From positions 2,444,501 through 2,508,500 of the forward strand of contig NZ_CP047045.1 of the NCBI RefSeq assembly GCF_009792355.1: a DNA stretch of 64,000 nt. Reading direction: 5' to 3'. Below the pieces are notes generated by a model, which saw only the letters and a program-made list of their open reading frames with translations, was not told the origin of the DNA and made no database searches. Position 1 is the first letter of the stretch; each line of letters begins with the position of its first letter. Position numbers and translations under genes: made by a program. The DNA is from Terricaulis silvestris. GTDB lineage: Bacteria; Pseudomonadota; Alphaproteobacteria; Caulobacterales; Aquidulcibacteraceae. This document shows positions 34,452-43,529 of this stretch, piece by piece.

Positions 34452-35770
34452 CTTTCCAACGCCCCTACCACTTCGACGTGCGGACTCCAGCGGAATTGAT
34501 CGACTGGGGTGACGCGGGTCAGCTGGAAGCCGTGTTCGATCATGACTTTGACGTCGCGGGCGAAGCTGCCGGCGTCGCAGGAGACGTAGGCCACCTTGCG
34601 CACCGGCGAGCGCGCGATCTGCTCGGCTTGCAGGCGGGCGCCGGAGCGTGGGGGATCGATGACGGCGGCGTCGAACTTTTTCATCTCCAGGCTGGAGAGC
34701 GGCGTGCGCAGCAAATCGCGGCGGAGGATCTGCACGTCGCGCAATGCGCTGCCGGCGCTGTCGGCGGCTTTCTTGAGCGCGGAGAGCATGTCGGCGTCGG
34801 ACTCGGCGGCGACGACGTCGGTGAATTCGGCGGCGCGCAACGCAAAGGTGCCGATGCCGGAGAAGAGATCGATGACGCGCTCGGCGCCAGCGAGCGCCTC
34901 CATGGCGAGCCGCGAAAGCGTCTCCTCGCCTTGCGCCGTGGGTTGCAGGAAGGCGCCGGGCGGCGGGTGTACGACGGCGCGGCCCATGCGCAGCGCGGGC
35001 TTGGCGCGCTCGACGACGACTTCGCCGTCCATGGAGAGACGCGCGAGGTTCAGGTCGTTGGCGGCATTGCTCAAGGCTTCGAGCGCGGCGCGGTGCAAAG
35101 CTTGCGGGCGCCCCGCGCCCTTGATCGCGACATCGACGCCCGCGTCGGTCGCCAAGCATTGCAGCGTGATCTCGCCGCGTTGCGGCAGTATGAGCTCAGC
35201 GAGGGGGCCAAGCTTCAGTGCGAGAGCTTCCAACGCAGGCACGAGCACGGGACATTGCGTGATCGGCGTCAGCCGCGCGCCGCCGCGTTCGATGAAACCG
35301 ATGCGGGCTTGGCCTTTGAAGCGCGCGGCGTGGAAGGCGGCGCGGCGGCGGCCTTCGCCCCAGGCGGGGATGGTTGCATCGACGACGGCGCCGCCGAGGC
35401 CGCGCCGTTCGAGCGCTTCGACCACCTGCTCGCGCTTCCAGGCGAGGTACGGCCCGTCCTTCCAGTGCTGCAGCTGGCAGCCGCCGCAGCGGCCGAAATG
35501 GCGGCAGGCGGCGGCTTGGCGGTCGGCGCTCGGTTCCAGCACCTCGACCACGTCGGCGCGGCCGCCTGTGACCAAGGCGCGCACCTTTTCGCCCGGCAGC
35601 GCGAACGGCGCATAGATTGGGCCTTCGGCGCCCGCGGTAACCGCGTCGCCCCGGCCACCGATGGCCGAAATCTCCAGGATTCGCTCCTCAGGGGCGGCCG
35701 GTGGGGCCGATCTCCCCTGTCGGGCGGCCTGGAAGGGCCTGGCCCGTGCGAGGCGGTTCATACGCTTCAT
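34448..35770 (-). CDS. RNA (uracil-C5)-methyltransferase of the RlmD/TrmA type
   Basis: 440 residues, methylates uridine to m5U. A TRAM-like N-terminal domain (ILEISAIGGRGDAVTAG) is followed by an Fe-S Cys cluster CRHFGRCGGCQLQHW, the SAM site VIDLFSGIGTFALRAAE, IDPPRSGARLQ, and the catalytic Cys in VAYVSCDAGSFARDV. The Cys cluster and TRAM domain point to RlmD (23S) rather than TrmA. It precedes and couples to the Cys-rich YcgN-like gene. An inner ATG four codons in is an alternative start. Confidence 0.92.
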   Translation of the reverse strand: MKRMNRLARARPFQAARQGRSAPPAAPEERILEISAIGGRGDAVTAGAEGPIYAPFALPGEKVRALVTGGRADVVEVLEPSADRQAAACRHFGRCGGCQLQHWKDGPYLAWKREQVVEALERRGLGGAVVDATIPAWGEGRRRAAFHAARFKGQARIGFIERGGARLTPITQCPVLVPALEALALKLGPLAELILPQRGEITLQCLATDAGVDVAIKGAGRPQALHRAALEALSNAANDLNLARLSMDGEVVVERAKPALRMGRAVVHPPPGAFLQPTAQGEETLSRLAMEALAGAERVIDLFSGIGTFALRAAEFTDVVAAESDADMLSALKKAADSAGSALRDVQILRRDLLRTPLSSLEMKKFDAAVIDPPRSGARLQAEQIARSPVRKVAYVSCDAGSFARDVKVMIEHGFQLTRVTPVDQFRWSPHVEVVGALER

Positions 35771-35823
35771 GTGCCGTTCAGATGGGGTCTGCCAAATCTC
35801 CTGCCGACAGACAGGAGCATGTC

Positions 35824-36375
35824 ATGCGAGGTCAAGCTTTGTTCGCCGCTTCCGCGTTCGCCATGATGGCGTTCGCCCAGCCGGCGTCAGCCCAACAATA
35901 CCGCACCTATCACGACGAGCACGTCTCGACGCAACAATGTCAGCAGTCGCGCCAGAACCGCACGGCCGGTGGCGCCGTGATCGGCGGCATCTTGGGCGCG
36001 GTGCTTGGGCACAACGTCGCTGGCGGCCATGGCTCGCGCGATGAAGGCACGGCGCTTGGCGCTGTTGTCGGCGCGGTGGCGGGCGGCGCGATTGGGCGCA
36101 ACTCGGCGCAATGCGACCGCCAAGTGCGCGGTTCGTATGACCCGTATTACGGCCAGAACCAGTATCCGGACCAAGGCTATTACGGCAACGAAGACTATCG
36201 CGACGATCGCTATCGTGACGACCGTTATCGCGACACGCAATATCGCGGCGGCGACGACTACTATCGCGGCGAGTGCCGTCCTGGCGAAGTGATCACCGAA
36301 GATCGCTGGGGCCGTGAAGTGCGCGAGCAAGTCACGCTGTGCCGCGGCTCGGACGGCCGCTGGCGCCCGGAATAA
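35824..36375 (+). CDS. Exported glycine-zipper protein with a Tyr/Asp/Arg tail
   Basis: 183 residues. Signal peptide MRGQALFAASAFAMMAFAQPASAQQ; a glycine-zipper 2TM-like segment AGGAVIGGILGAVLGHNVAGGHG with DEGTALGAVVGAVAGGAIGRN; then a tail rich in YRDDRYRDDRYRD repeats, and a terminal domain REQVTLCRGSDGRWRPE. CAGGAGC sits eight bases before the ATG. Its repeats resemble those of the Arg/Asp-rich protein at 5623, though the cores differ. Likely an outer-membrane or envelope protein. A terminator follows. Confidence 0.82.
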   Translation: MRGQALFAASAFAMMAFAQPASAQQYRTYHDEHVSTQQCQQSRQNRTAGGAVIGGILGAVLGHNVAGGHGSRDEGTALGAVVGAVAGGAIGRNSAQCDRQVRGSYDPYYGQNQYPDQGYYGNEDYRDDRYRDDRYRDTQYRGGDDYYRGECRPGEVITEDRWGREVREQVTLCRGSDGRWRPE

Positions 36376-36407
36376 GTTTTTTACCCTCGTACGTACGCAG
36401 TGACTTC

Positions 36408-36435
36408 AGCCCCAGTGGAAACACCGGGGCTTTTT
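36408..36435 (+). terminator. Intrinsic terminator after the glycine-zipper gene
   Basis: Stem AGCCCC / GGGGCT with inner pairing GTG / CAC across one mismatch and a GAAA loop, followed by TTTTT CTTTG on the plus strand. It lies about 30 bp after the stop. Confidence 0.8.
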
Positions 36436-36443
36436 CTTTGCGC

Positions 36444-37169
36444 TTAGCGGCGCGCGTGGAGCAGCAGTTCAAGATTGCCGTCGCCGCCGCGGATGGGGGA
36501 ATCGATCACGGCGACGGTTCGGAAGTTTTCGACGCCGTCGAGCGCTGCGATGGTGGCCTGCGCGGCGGCGCGGGCGACGTCTTCGGTGAGGACGCCGGCG
36601 CGGCCGGCGTTGGGGCCGGCTTCGAATTGCGGTTTGATCAGCGCGATGAGATCGGCGTTGGGCGCTGCGAGCGCGAGTGGTGTCGCCAGTACTTTGGCGG
36701 CGCCGATGAAGCTGGCGTCGCAGACGATGAGCGTTGGCGGTTCGGTGATCTGCGCCGGCGTGAGGGTGCGGGCGTCGGTGCGTTCTAGGTTGATGATGCG
36801 CGGGTCGTCGCGGAGTGAGACGTGGAGCTGGGCGCTGCCGACGTCGACGGCGTAGACGCGGGCCGCGCCGCGCGTGAGCAGGACTTGCGTGAAGCCGCCG
36901 GTGGAGGCGCCGACATCGAGGCAGATGCGGGCCGCGGGATCGACGCCGAAGGCGTCTAGCGCCGCTGCCAACTTCACGCCGCCGCGTGACACCCATGGGT
37001 GTGGTGGCGTGACAGCCAGCGCGGCGGTTTCCTCGATCAGGTCGGACGGTTTTTGCACAAGCGCGCCGTCCGCCAGAACACCGCCCGCTTCGATCGCGGC
37101 GCGCGCTTTGGCGCGGCTCTCGACGAGGCCGCGTGACACGAGCAGCAGATCGGCGCGGATGCGTGCCAT
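36444..37169 (-). CDS. tlyA: TlyA-family rRNA 2'-O-methyltransferase / haemolysin-like
   Basis: 241 residues: an S4 RNA-binding domain (RADLLLVSRGLVESRAKARAAIEAGGVLADG), a linker, and an FtsJ-like methyltransferase fold (WVSRGGVKLAAALDAFG, ICLDVGASTGGFTQVLLTRGAARVYAVDVG, PTLIVCDASFIGA, ALIKPQFEAG). TlyA methylates cytidines in 16S and 23S rRNA in actinobacteria; some are described as haemolysins. Convergent with the glycine-zipper gene. Confidence 0.9.
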   Translation of the reverse strand: MARIRADLLLVSRGLVESRAKARAAIEAGGVLADGALVQKPSDLIEETAALAVTPPHPWVSRGGVKLAAALDAFGVDPAARICLDVGASTGGFTQVLLTRGAARVYAVDVGSAQLHVSLRDDPRIINLERTDARTLTPAQITEPPTLIVCDASFIGAAKVLATPLALAAPNADLIALIKPQFEAGPNAGRAGVLTEDVARAAAQATIAALDGVENFRTVAVIDSPIRGGDGNLELLLHARR

Positions 37170-37293
37170 GGCTCGTCTTGCCCGAAGCTAGATGCGAGGC
37201 AAAGCCGCCTTCACGCGGCGTCAGCGCCTTGCTTGCGGGGCGTGGTCGGGCAAATCTCCGGCAAACCGCGGGACGGCGGATGGGGGAAACGCG

Positions 37294-38787
37294 ATGACGA
37301 TTTCACGACGCGAGTTGGTGGCAAGCGCTGCAGCCTTGAGCAGCCTCACCGTGGCCTGCGCCAGCCCGGCGGCGGACACCGCCGCGCCATCCGACGCGCT
37401 GGGCGATTCTGACGCCACCGCGATCGCCGCGCGTATCCGCAACCGCGAGATCACGGCGACGGAAGCGTTGGAGGCCGCGATCGCGCGCGCGGAGCGCGTG
37501 AACCCGCAGCTGAACTTTATCGCGTCGCCGATGTATGATGCTGCGCGCGAGCGTGCGCAAACGGCGTTGAGCGGGCCGTTCGCGGGCGTGCCGACTTTGA
37601 TCAAGGATCTGCTGCCGGTCACCGGCTGGCCGACCAAGTACGGAAGCCGCGCGTTCGAGCGCTTCGTGCCGACCGAGCAATCCCCCTATGCTGACGCGCT
37701 GTTCGCGTCTGGCCTGGTGCCGTTCGGCAAATCGACGACGCCGGAGTTCGGCCTCACCGCGACGACTGAATCGCTGTTGCAAGGCGCGACGCGCAATCCT
37801 TGGGATGTCACCCGCTCCAGCGGCGGGTCATCCGGCGGCGCGGCCGTCGCGGTTGCGGCGCGCGTTGTGCCGGTGGCGCATGCGAGTGATGGCGGCGGGT
37901 CGATCCGCATTCCCGCGTCGTGCAACGGCCTGTTTGGCTTGAAGCCGTCGCGCGGTCGCACGTTTGTGTCTGGCACGCCCGATCCCGGCATTCAAATTTC
38001 GGTCAACGGCTGCGTCAGCCGTAGCGTCCGCGATAGCGCCGCATGGCTGGCCGCGACGGAGCAAACCGGCGCGGGTGCGGCGCTGCCGGCGACGGGTGTT
38101 GTTAGCGGGCCGAACCGTCAGCGCTTGCGCATCATCGTCGACATCCCGAATGCGCTCGGCAACGAGCCCGACCTGGAAGTCCGCGCCGCCGTAGAATCTG
38201 CCGCCGAACTTTGCCGCTCGCTCGGCCATGAAGTCCGCGAGCAGCGCGCGGCGTTCAACGGGCGCCAGTTCAGCGAAGACTTCATTCTGATCTGGGCCAA
38301 CGGTTCGCTCGAAGTGGTTGAGCTGGTTCGCGGCATGGCGCCGGCGGGGACACCGCTTGAGGCGCTGCTTGAGCCGCTGACGCTGGAACTTGCCGCGCAT
38401 GCTCGCGCTCAGGGCCCGGCCGCTGTTGTAGCGGCGGTTGCGCGGCTGCGGCAGGTCGAGGTCCAGTATGCGGCCATGTTCAGCAACGCCGACATTTACT
38501 TGACGCCGGTCTTGGCCAAGCCGCCGATCGCGCTGGGCCAGATTGACGGCTCGAAGGGCATGGCCGTGTTCGCCACGCTATCGGACTATGTGGGCTACAC
38601 CCCGCTCCAGAACGTGGCCGGTGCGCCGGCCATGAGCGTGCCGTTGGCGTGGTCGGCCGGCGGGCTGCCGATCGGCAGCCACTTCTCGGCGCCCGCCGGT
38701 CAGGAGCGGCGCCTGCTTGAATTGGCGTACGAATTGGAACAAGCACAGCCATGGGCCTCGCGGAGGCCCACCGTGAACGCAGGCTGA
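37294..38787 (+). CDS. Amidase-signature hydrolase, exported (nylA-like)
   Basis: 497 residues. Triad: Lys in [64 protein letters not shown], which contains the Ser-rich loop and the nucleophile. These phrases resemble 6-aminohexanoate-cyclic-dimer hydrolase and related amidases. [26 protein letters not shown] is twin-arginine-like with a lipobox-like AC, so it is probably exported. ATG 37294 is preceded by GGGGGAAACGCG. Substrate cannot be assigned. Only 125 bp from divergent tlyA. Confidence 0.88.
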   Translation: MTISRRELVASAAALSSLTVACASPAADTAAPSDALGDSDATAIAARIRNREITATEALEAAIARAERVNPQLNFIASPMYDAARERAQTALSGPFAGVPTLIKDLLPVTGWPTKYGSRAFERFVPTEQSPYADALFASGLVPFGKSTTPEFGLTATTESLLQGATRNPWDVTRSSGGSSGGAAVAVAARVVPVAHASDGGGSIRIPASCNGLFGLKPSRGRTFVSGTPDPGIQISVNGCVSRSVRDSAAWLAATEQTGAGAALPATGVVSGPNRQRLRIIVDIPNALGNEPDLEVRAAVESAAELCRSLGHEVREQRAAFNGRQFSEDFILIWANGSLEVVELVRGMAPAGTPLEALLEPLTLELAAHARAQGPAAVVAAVARLRQVEVQYAAMFSNADIYLTPVLAKPPIALGQIDGSKGMAVFATLSDYVGYTPLQNVAGAPAMSVPLAWSAGGLPIGSHFSAPAGQERRLLELAYELEQAQPWASRRPTVNAG

Positions 38788-38833
38788 ACCCGTGCTCCAC
38801 ACTCCCGCCCTGTTTCCAGGCTACCGGCGGCAC

Positions 38834-39259
38834 ATGAAAATCCGCACCGCTTTCTGCGTGCTGGCGCTGGTTTTTAGCGTCGCCGCCGCGCCCGCTTTTG
38901 CGCAGCAACAACAGCAACCGCGCGCTCAGCAAGAAGGCCCGGTGCGCGGCGAGGAATGGTATCGCGCTCAGCTGGTCGAACTTTCCGAAGTGCTGGGCGG
39001 CTCGCACTATCTGCGCATCTTATGCGACGGACGCGGCGATCAGCGTTGGCGCGATTATATGCGCGGCGTGATCGAGCGCGAACCGCAACACAATGCGGCT
39101 TTGGTCGAGGGGTTCAACCGCGGCTACCGCAACGAGGAAGCGCGCTTCCCGGTGTGCGACTCCAACACGCGCCAGATGGAAGCTGAACTGCGCGCGCGCG
39201 GGCTTCGGGTGGCGCAGGGCTTGAGCGCCCGGCACGCGTCGCCCCGTGCCGAACACTGA
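38834..39259 (+). CDS. TIGR02301-type exported protein
   Basis: 141 residues with signal peptide MKIRTAFCVLALVFSVAAAPAFA. The mature protein keeps the family pattern LVELSEVLGGSHYLRILCDGRGDQRWRDYMRGVIEREPQHNAALVEGFNRGYRNEEARFPVC with two Cys. A conserved periplasmic family of alphaproteobacteria with no known function. ATG 38834 was chosen for the signal peptide. Overlaps the next gene by 14 bp. Confidence 0.85.
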   Translation: MKIRTAFCVLALVFSVAAAPAFAQQQQQPRAQQEGPVRGEEWYRAQLVELSEVLGGSHYLRILCDGRGDQRWRDYMRGVIEREPQHNAALVEGFNRGYRNEEARFPVCDSNTRQMEAELRARGLRVAQGLSARHASPRAEH

Positions 39260-39476
39260 CGATCCCGACAAGAAGGGCCGCGCGCTTCAGCTCGTGCTGG
39301 ACGCGTGGGAGAAGGCGTTAGCCGAAGGCGCGGAGCCGGAGGTTATCGCGTCTGTCGCGATCTATGCAGCGCTTGCGGATATGGTGGATCGCTACGGCGA
39401 GGAAGCGGTGGCTGAGTTTTGTGCATCGCTGCCGGAGCGGGCGCGCAAGGGTGAGTTCACGCTGAAGCAGGACTAG
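39246..39476 (+). CDS. Small helical hypothetical protein
   Basis: 76 residues, GTG start, overlapping the TIGR02301 gene by 14 bp and therefore likely coupled. ALQLVLDAWEKALAEGAEPEVIASVAIYAALADMVDRYGEEAVAEFCASLPERA is helical and acidic. Its stop overlaps the stop of the convergent peptidase-like gene. No family recognised. Confidence 0.68.
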   Translation: MPNTDDPDKKGRALQLVLDAWEKALAEGAEPEVIASVAIYAALADMVDRYGEEAVAEFCASLPERARKGEFTLKQD

Positions 39477-39955
39477 CTTCGGCGCTTCTTCCAAATCTCT
39501 TCGAGCCACCCAAGCGGCGGTTGACCTGGCTCACTTACGCCGGCGCGCGCGATGTAGAGATGCCGCGCGATCTCGGCTTGGCGTTCGATGTTGTAGTGCT
39601 TCAGCGTCGCGGCGGGATTGGGTTTGTAGGCGTAGGCGCCCTTGCCCAATGCGCCGAGTTTGGCGCCGGCGAGGACGACGCCGTGCGCGGCCTGCCAGAC
39701 GTGCATCAGCTCGTGCACGAACCAGCCCTGCTCATCGACGCTCGACTGCGCGAAATCGCGCGCGGCGGTCCATTTCGAAAACACGATGGTGCGGCCGAGC
39801 GGCACCATCGCGCCGAAGCCAAGCTTCGGACCCTGCAGCACACGGATTTTCGGCCAGTCGATTTCGTCTTGAAACACGGTGCGGCCGAGCGCGATTTCGC
39901 CGGCCGTGAGGGCGCGGCGTTCGCCCGGTTTCATCAAGTCCGCCCGCATGTGCAT
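39473..39955 (-). CDS. Zinc-peptidase-like protein with an HExxH motif
   Basis: 160 residues. FVHELMHVWQAAHGVVL contains a HELMH zinc-binding motif and sits in a small fold with GRTIVFSKWTAARDFAQSSVDEQGWF before and NIERQAEIARHLYIARAG after it. It resembles short proteins annotated as Vgr-related or DUF4157-like in alphaproteobacteria; neither the substrate nor activity is known. No signal peptide. The first ATG (39955) is used; ATGs at 39949 and 39934 are alternatives. Confidence 0.72.
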   Translation of the reverse strand: MHMRADLMKPGERRALTAGEIALGRTVFQDEIDWPKIRVLQGPKLGFGAMVPLGRTIVFSKWTAARDFAQSSVDEQGWFVHELMHVWQAAHGVVLAGAKLGALGKGAYAYKPNPAATLKHYNIERQAEIARHLYIARAGVSEPGQPPLGWLEEIWKKRRS

Positions 39956-40008
39956 CGCCCGCCAGTATAGCGGGACATTTTTCGCCGGCGCCCCTAAAAG
40001 CTTCGCTC

Positions 40009-40527
40009 ATGAATGCACCGTTCGAAGTTCTGGTGGGACGGATTGAGACGCTGGTTGTTGACGCCGTCGTCAACGCCGCGAACCGCCGGCTGTTGCCGGG
40101 TTCCGGCGTCGATGGCTCATTGCGCGAAGCGGCCGGGCCGGAGCTCACCAAGCATACTGCGCGCATGCCTGCTTTGAGCGATGGCGAGGCGGTGATCACG
40201 CCGGCGTTCAAAGCGCCCGCGCGGTTCATCATCCATGTCGCGGCGCCGGTGTGGACCGAGCCTGGGCCGGAGGGCGAGAAGGTGAAGGGGCTGGCGGGCT
40301 GCTACACGTCGGCGATCAAGATGGCAGCTTCGCGCGCGTTCAAGTCGATCGCGTTTCCGTGCTTGGGCACCGGGAATTTTGGTTGGCCGCGCGGGTTTGC
40401 GTGCGCAATTGCAATTGCGGCGTGTGAGGAAGCGGCGGCGAGCGCGCCGACGCTGGAGCGCGTTGTGTTTTGCTGTTTCACCGAAGACGACGCCGCGCTT
40501 TATCGCACGGGTCTAAGTGACGCTTAG
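40009..40527 (+). CDS. Macro-domain ADP-ribose-binding protein
   Basis: 172 residues. VVDAVVNAANRRLLPGSGVDGSLREAAGPEL is the macro-domain NAAN signature with a glycine-rich loop altered from the usual GGGV; then FIIHVAAPVW and SIAFPCLGTGNFGWP. Macro domains bind ADP-ribose and some remove O-acetyl or mono-ADP-ribose. Convergent with pyrC. No PARP-like gene nearby. Confidence 0.88.
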   Translation: MNAPFEVLVGRIETLVVDAVVNAANRRLLPGSGVDGSLREAAGPELTKHTARMPALSDGEAVITPAFKAPARFIIHVAAPVWTEPGPEGEKVKGLAGCYTSAIKMAASRAFKSIAFPCLGTGNFGWPRGFACAIAIAACEEAAASAPTLERVVFCCFTEDDAALYRTGLSDA

Positions 40528-40543
40528 ACGCGCGACGCGGCGG

Positions 40544-41590
40544 TCAAGCCGCCGTCGCGCCAGCAAGGCGCCAGCCGAGTGTGGCGTCGGCGTGGAACGG
40601 CACGATCTCCGTTTCGCCGGCGCTGATGCGTGCGGGTACGGATTGAGCCGCGCGTTCCAGCGCTATCTGGTCTTCGTTCAAAGGAAGCCCGTAAAAGCGC
40701 GGACCGTTCTCGGATGCGAAAGCCTCAAAACGGTCCATCGCGTTTTCTTCGTCGAAGACCTTCGCGTAACTTTCGAGCGCATGCGGCGCGCTGAAAACGC
40801 CTGCGCAACCGCAAGCCGTTTCCTTGGCGCTGACCGCATGCGGCGCTGAATCGGTGCCAAGGAAGAACTTGGCGGACCCTGACGTCGCGGCTTTGCGCAG
40901 CGCCAAACGGTGATGTTCGCGCTTGGCGACAGGAAGACAATAATAGTGCGGACGTATGCCGCCCTCGAACATGGCGTTGCGATTGTAGTCGAGATGATGC
41001 GCCGTAATCGTCGCCGCGAGCGTGGTGGGTCCTTCCGCGACGAACGTCGCCGCCTCTTCGGTTGTGATGTGCTCAAGCACGATCTTCAGCGCGGGAAAAT
41101 CGCTAACAAGCTTTGACAAGACGCGATCTATGAACACGGCTTCGCGGTCAAAAATATCGACGTTTTTGTCCGTCACCTCACCATGCAGCAGCAATGGCAT
41201 GCCGATGCGCTGCATCGCCTCCAAGGCGCCGCGAATATTTTTGATGTCGGTCACGCCATGGCTGGAATTGGTTGTCGCGTGCGCGGGATAAAGCTTGCAC
41301 GCGGTAAAGACGCCAGCGGCGAAACCGCGCTCGATCTCGCCAGCGTCGCTATCGTCAGTCAGGTAGCACGTCATCAACGGGGTGAAGGAAAGCCCCGGCG
41401 CAAGCGCCGCCAAGATGCGCGATCGATAGGCTTCGGCCGCCGCAACCGTGGTGATCGGCGGAGCAAGGTTAGGCATGACAATGGCGCGCGCAAATTGCCG
41501 CGCGGTGAAATTGACCACGGCCTCGAGCATTGAGCCGTCTCTGAGATGGACGTGCCAGTCGTCGGGCCGGCGCATCACGAACGTACTCAT
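40544..41590 (-). CDS. pyrC: Dihydroorotase, class II
   Basis: 348 residues; third step of pyrimidine synthesis, ring closure of carbamoyl-aspartate. Zinc ligands are in [12 protein letters not shown], the carboxylated Lys in [17 protein letters not shown], His in LLLHGEVTD and [12 protein letters not shown], and Asp in [11 protein letters not shown]. Length and motifs match E. coli-type PyrC. Its ATG overlaps the TGA of the GT9 gene (ATGA), so the two are coupled; an unusual partner for a nucleotide gene. Confidence 0.95.
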   Translation of the reverse strand: MSTFVMRRPDDWHVHLRDGSMLEAVVNFTARQFARAIVMPNLAPPITTVAAAEAYRSRILAALAPGLSFTPLMTCYLTDDSDAGEIERGFAAGVFTACKLYPAHATTNSSHGVTDIKNIRGALEAMQRIGMPLLLHGEVTDKNVDIFDREAVFIDRVLSKLVSDFPALKIVLEHITTEEAATFVAEGPTTLAATITAHHLDYNRNAMFEGGIRPHYYCLPVAKREHHRLALRKAATSGSAKFFLGTDSAPHAVSAKETACGCAGVFSAPHALESYAKVFDEENAMDRFEAFASENGPRFYGLPLNEDQIALERAAQSVPARISAGETEIVPFHADATLGWRLAGATAA

Positions 41591-42516
41591 CTCAAGCCTC
41601 CGGCATGCAGCAGATCAGTTGCGGCAGCTTCCACCGCGTCGATGCTGACATCCTCCATTGCAGCGCCCGCGTCCAGCGTTGGGAGCGCTGCAATCTCTTC
41701 CAAGCTCCTGCCCCGCAAGGTTCGCGCACGTGGGCCGTACGGCGCGCGGACGCGTTCGTCGGTGGGGCCGAACAAAGTCAGCGTCGGCGCACCCATGGCG
41801 GCGGCGATGTGGGTCAGCGCGTTGTCGTTGCCGATGCAGAGCGTGGCGCGTTCCATCAAGGCGGCGGCGGCGAGCAGGTCGAGCGCTTCGCCGCGCGCGG
41901 TGATGCCGTCGGCGTCAAGGCTAGAGACGATGGCGCGTACGGTTTCGGCGTCGCGCGCGCCGGCGCCGAGGACGACGACTTGTGCGCTTGAGATTGGGCC
42001 ACCCGCTAAGCGCCGCGCGACGGCGGCGAAGCGTTCGCGTGGCCAGCGTTTGTCAGCGGTGACACCGCCGGGTGCGATCACCAACACAGGCGCAGTGTCG
42101 TTCGCGAGACGGGCGGCATCGGTGCGGGCTTGGTCGTCGAGCGTGATGACCGGCGTGAGCGCCTTTGGCGCGCCCGCGGCTTCCGTCCATTCTTCGACAC
42201 GGTGGCGCAGCACTTTGGCGTCGTCCAGACGGATGCGTCGGCGCGCCGGCATGATGCGGCCAGGCCAACCGCCCCGCGCGTCGATCACGGCGTCGTAGCG
42301 CACGCCGCGCAGCAGAGCGAAGAACACGAAGCGTCCCGCGCGCTTCCATGGTGTGAACACGCGCAAACCTGGCACCGCGCGAAACAATGGCCGCGCTTCA
42401 TCGGCCACGCAGAGCGAAACCAGATCGCGCTCGTCGCTCAGCGCATGCGCCAACGCGCCCGAAGCGAGCACGGTCTCGCCGAGGTCGGCGGGGGCGAGGA
42501 AAAGGACGGTGGCCAT
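41587..42516 (-). CDS. Glycosyltransferase family 9 (heptosyltransferase-like)
   Basis: 309 residues. GT9 features: [92 protein letters not shown]. Members transfer ADP-heptose to LPS inner core or related sugars. ATG 42516 begins the family fold; an upstream frame from 42612 adds unrelated residues and lies over the start of the divergent YgfZ gene. Stop overlaps the pyrC start. Confidence 0.88.
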   Translation of the reverse strand: MATVLFLAPADLGETVLASGALAHALSDERDLVSLCVADEARPLFRAVPGLRVFTPWKRAGRFVFFALLRGVRYDAVIDARGGWPGRIMPARRRIRLDDAKVLRHRVEEWTEAAGAPKALTPVITLDDQARTDAARLANDTAPVLVIAPGGVTADKRWPRERFAAVARRLAGGPISSAQVVVLGAGARDAETVRAIVSSLDADGITARGEALDLLAAAALMERATLCIGNDNALTHIAAAMGAPTLTLFGPTDERVRAPYGPRARTLRGRSLEEIAALPTLDAGAAMEDVSIDAVEAAATDLLHAGGLR

Positions 42517-42611
42517 TTCTGTCTTGCGGTTAGGACCGAGACCGGTAAATGCCAAGTCAACACAAGCAGCCAGGGTTGCGGGAAGCTGCGGAGAAGGCCA
42601 AGTGAGGCGCA

Positions 42612-43433
42612 ATGACCGGCCCCACCCGCCTCGATCGCGCGCTGATCCGCATTTCCGGACCGGACGCGCGGAATTTTCTGAATAATCTGCTGACTCAGAG
42701 TTTGGACCATTTGGTTTGGCCAGGCTTGCGCTATGGCGCGCTGCTGACGCCGCAAGGCAAAGTGATTGCCGACATGATGATCTGGGCTGCTGGCGATGAC
42801 GCGGTTGTGCTCGATGCTGACCCGAGCCGTGGCGCCGATCTGTTGCGGCGGCTTACGATGTATAAGTTGCGGTCTCAGGTCGAGATCGCGGACGTTTCGG
42901 ATAAGCACAACGTGCTGGTGGCTGACGACGTGTTCGGCGAAGCGCAGCTTGATCCGCGTTTGCCGGCGCTGGGCTGGCGTGCACTCTCCGCCATTCGGTC
43001 GCCAGATGGCGCGGCAGCGTATGAATCGAAACGCATCGCACTCGGCGTCCCCGATCTGGCGCGCGACGCTGGGCTTGATGAAGTGTTTGCCGGCGAGGCA
43101 CTGCTCGACGAGTTGAACGGCATCGATTTCCAGAAGGGCTGTTTCGTCGGGCAGGAGAATGTCAGCCGCATGAAGCGGCGCGCGACGACGCGGAAGAAGT
43201 TCTGTCCGGTCGTGTTTGAGGGCGAGGCGTTGGCACCGACGACGCCAGTCCTCGCCGGTCAAGCCCAGATTGGTACGATTCGTACGGGCGCGTCGAGGCG
43301 CGCCATTGCGCTGCTGCGGCTCGACCGGGCGCTGGAGGCGGCACAAACGGGCAAAATATTGACTGCTGGAGGCCGCGTCATTCGCCTTGATCCGCCCGCT
43401 TGGCTGATCTTGCCGCAACGCGATCCGGCCTGA
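42612..43433 (+). CDS. ygfZ: YgfZ/GcvT-like folate-binding Fe-S maintenance protein
   Basis: 273 residues with RALIRISGPDARNFLNNLLTQ, LLTPQGKVIADMMIW and the YgfZ signature NGIDFQKGCFVGQENVSRMK, where the Cys is the conserved residue. YgfZ uses tetrahydrofolate and supports repair or assembly of certain Fe-S enzymes such as MiaB. About 95 bp lies between its start and the divergent GT9 gene. Confidence 0.9.
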   Translation: MTGPTRLDRALIRISGPDARNFLNNLLTQSLDHLVWPGLRYGALLTPQGKVIADMMIWAAGDDAVVLDADPSRGADLLRRLTMYKLRSQVEIADVSDKHNVLVADDVFGEAQLDPRLPALGWRALSAIRSPDGAAAYESKRIALGVPDLARDAGLDEVFAGEALLDELNGIDFQKGCFVGQENVSRMKRRATTRKKFCPVVFEGEALAPTTPVLAGQAQIGTIRTGASRRAIALLRLDRALEAAQTGKILTAGGRVIRLDPPAWLILPQRDPA

Positions 43434-43450
43434 CGCAGCGCCTGCGGCGC

Positions 43451-43481
43451 GCGCCCGATTGACGCTTTCCAGACCGGGCGC
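43451..43481. repeat. Small inverted repeat after ygfZ
   Basis: GCGCCCG (43451-43457) and CGGGCGC (43475-43481) could form a 7-bp stem with a 17-nt loop in the 96-bp gap. No T-run; weak terminator at best. Confidence 0.4.
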
Positions 43482-43529
43482 TAAGGCGCCGTCCGCGCAC
43501 GAGAAAACGCACTTGAACGGGGACCAGCT

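Noticed and set aside
34478-35866. 462-residue plus-strand frame opposite the RlmD-like gene
   Set aside because: Shadow frame; Fe-S and SAM motifs are on the minus strand.
35824-36375. Glycine-zipper protein as a transporter
   Set aside because: Only two short zipper helices and a soluble repeat tail; envelope lipoprotein-like, not a channel.
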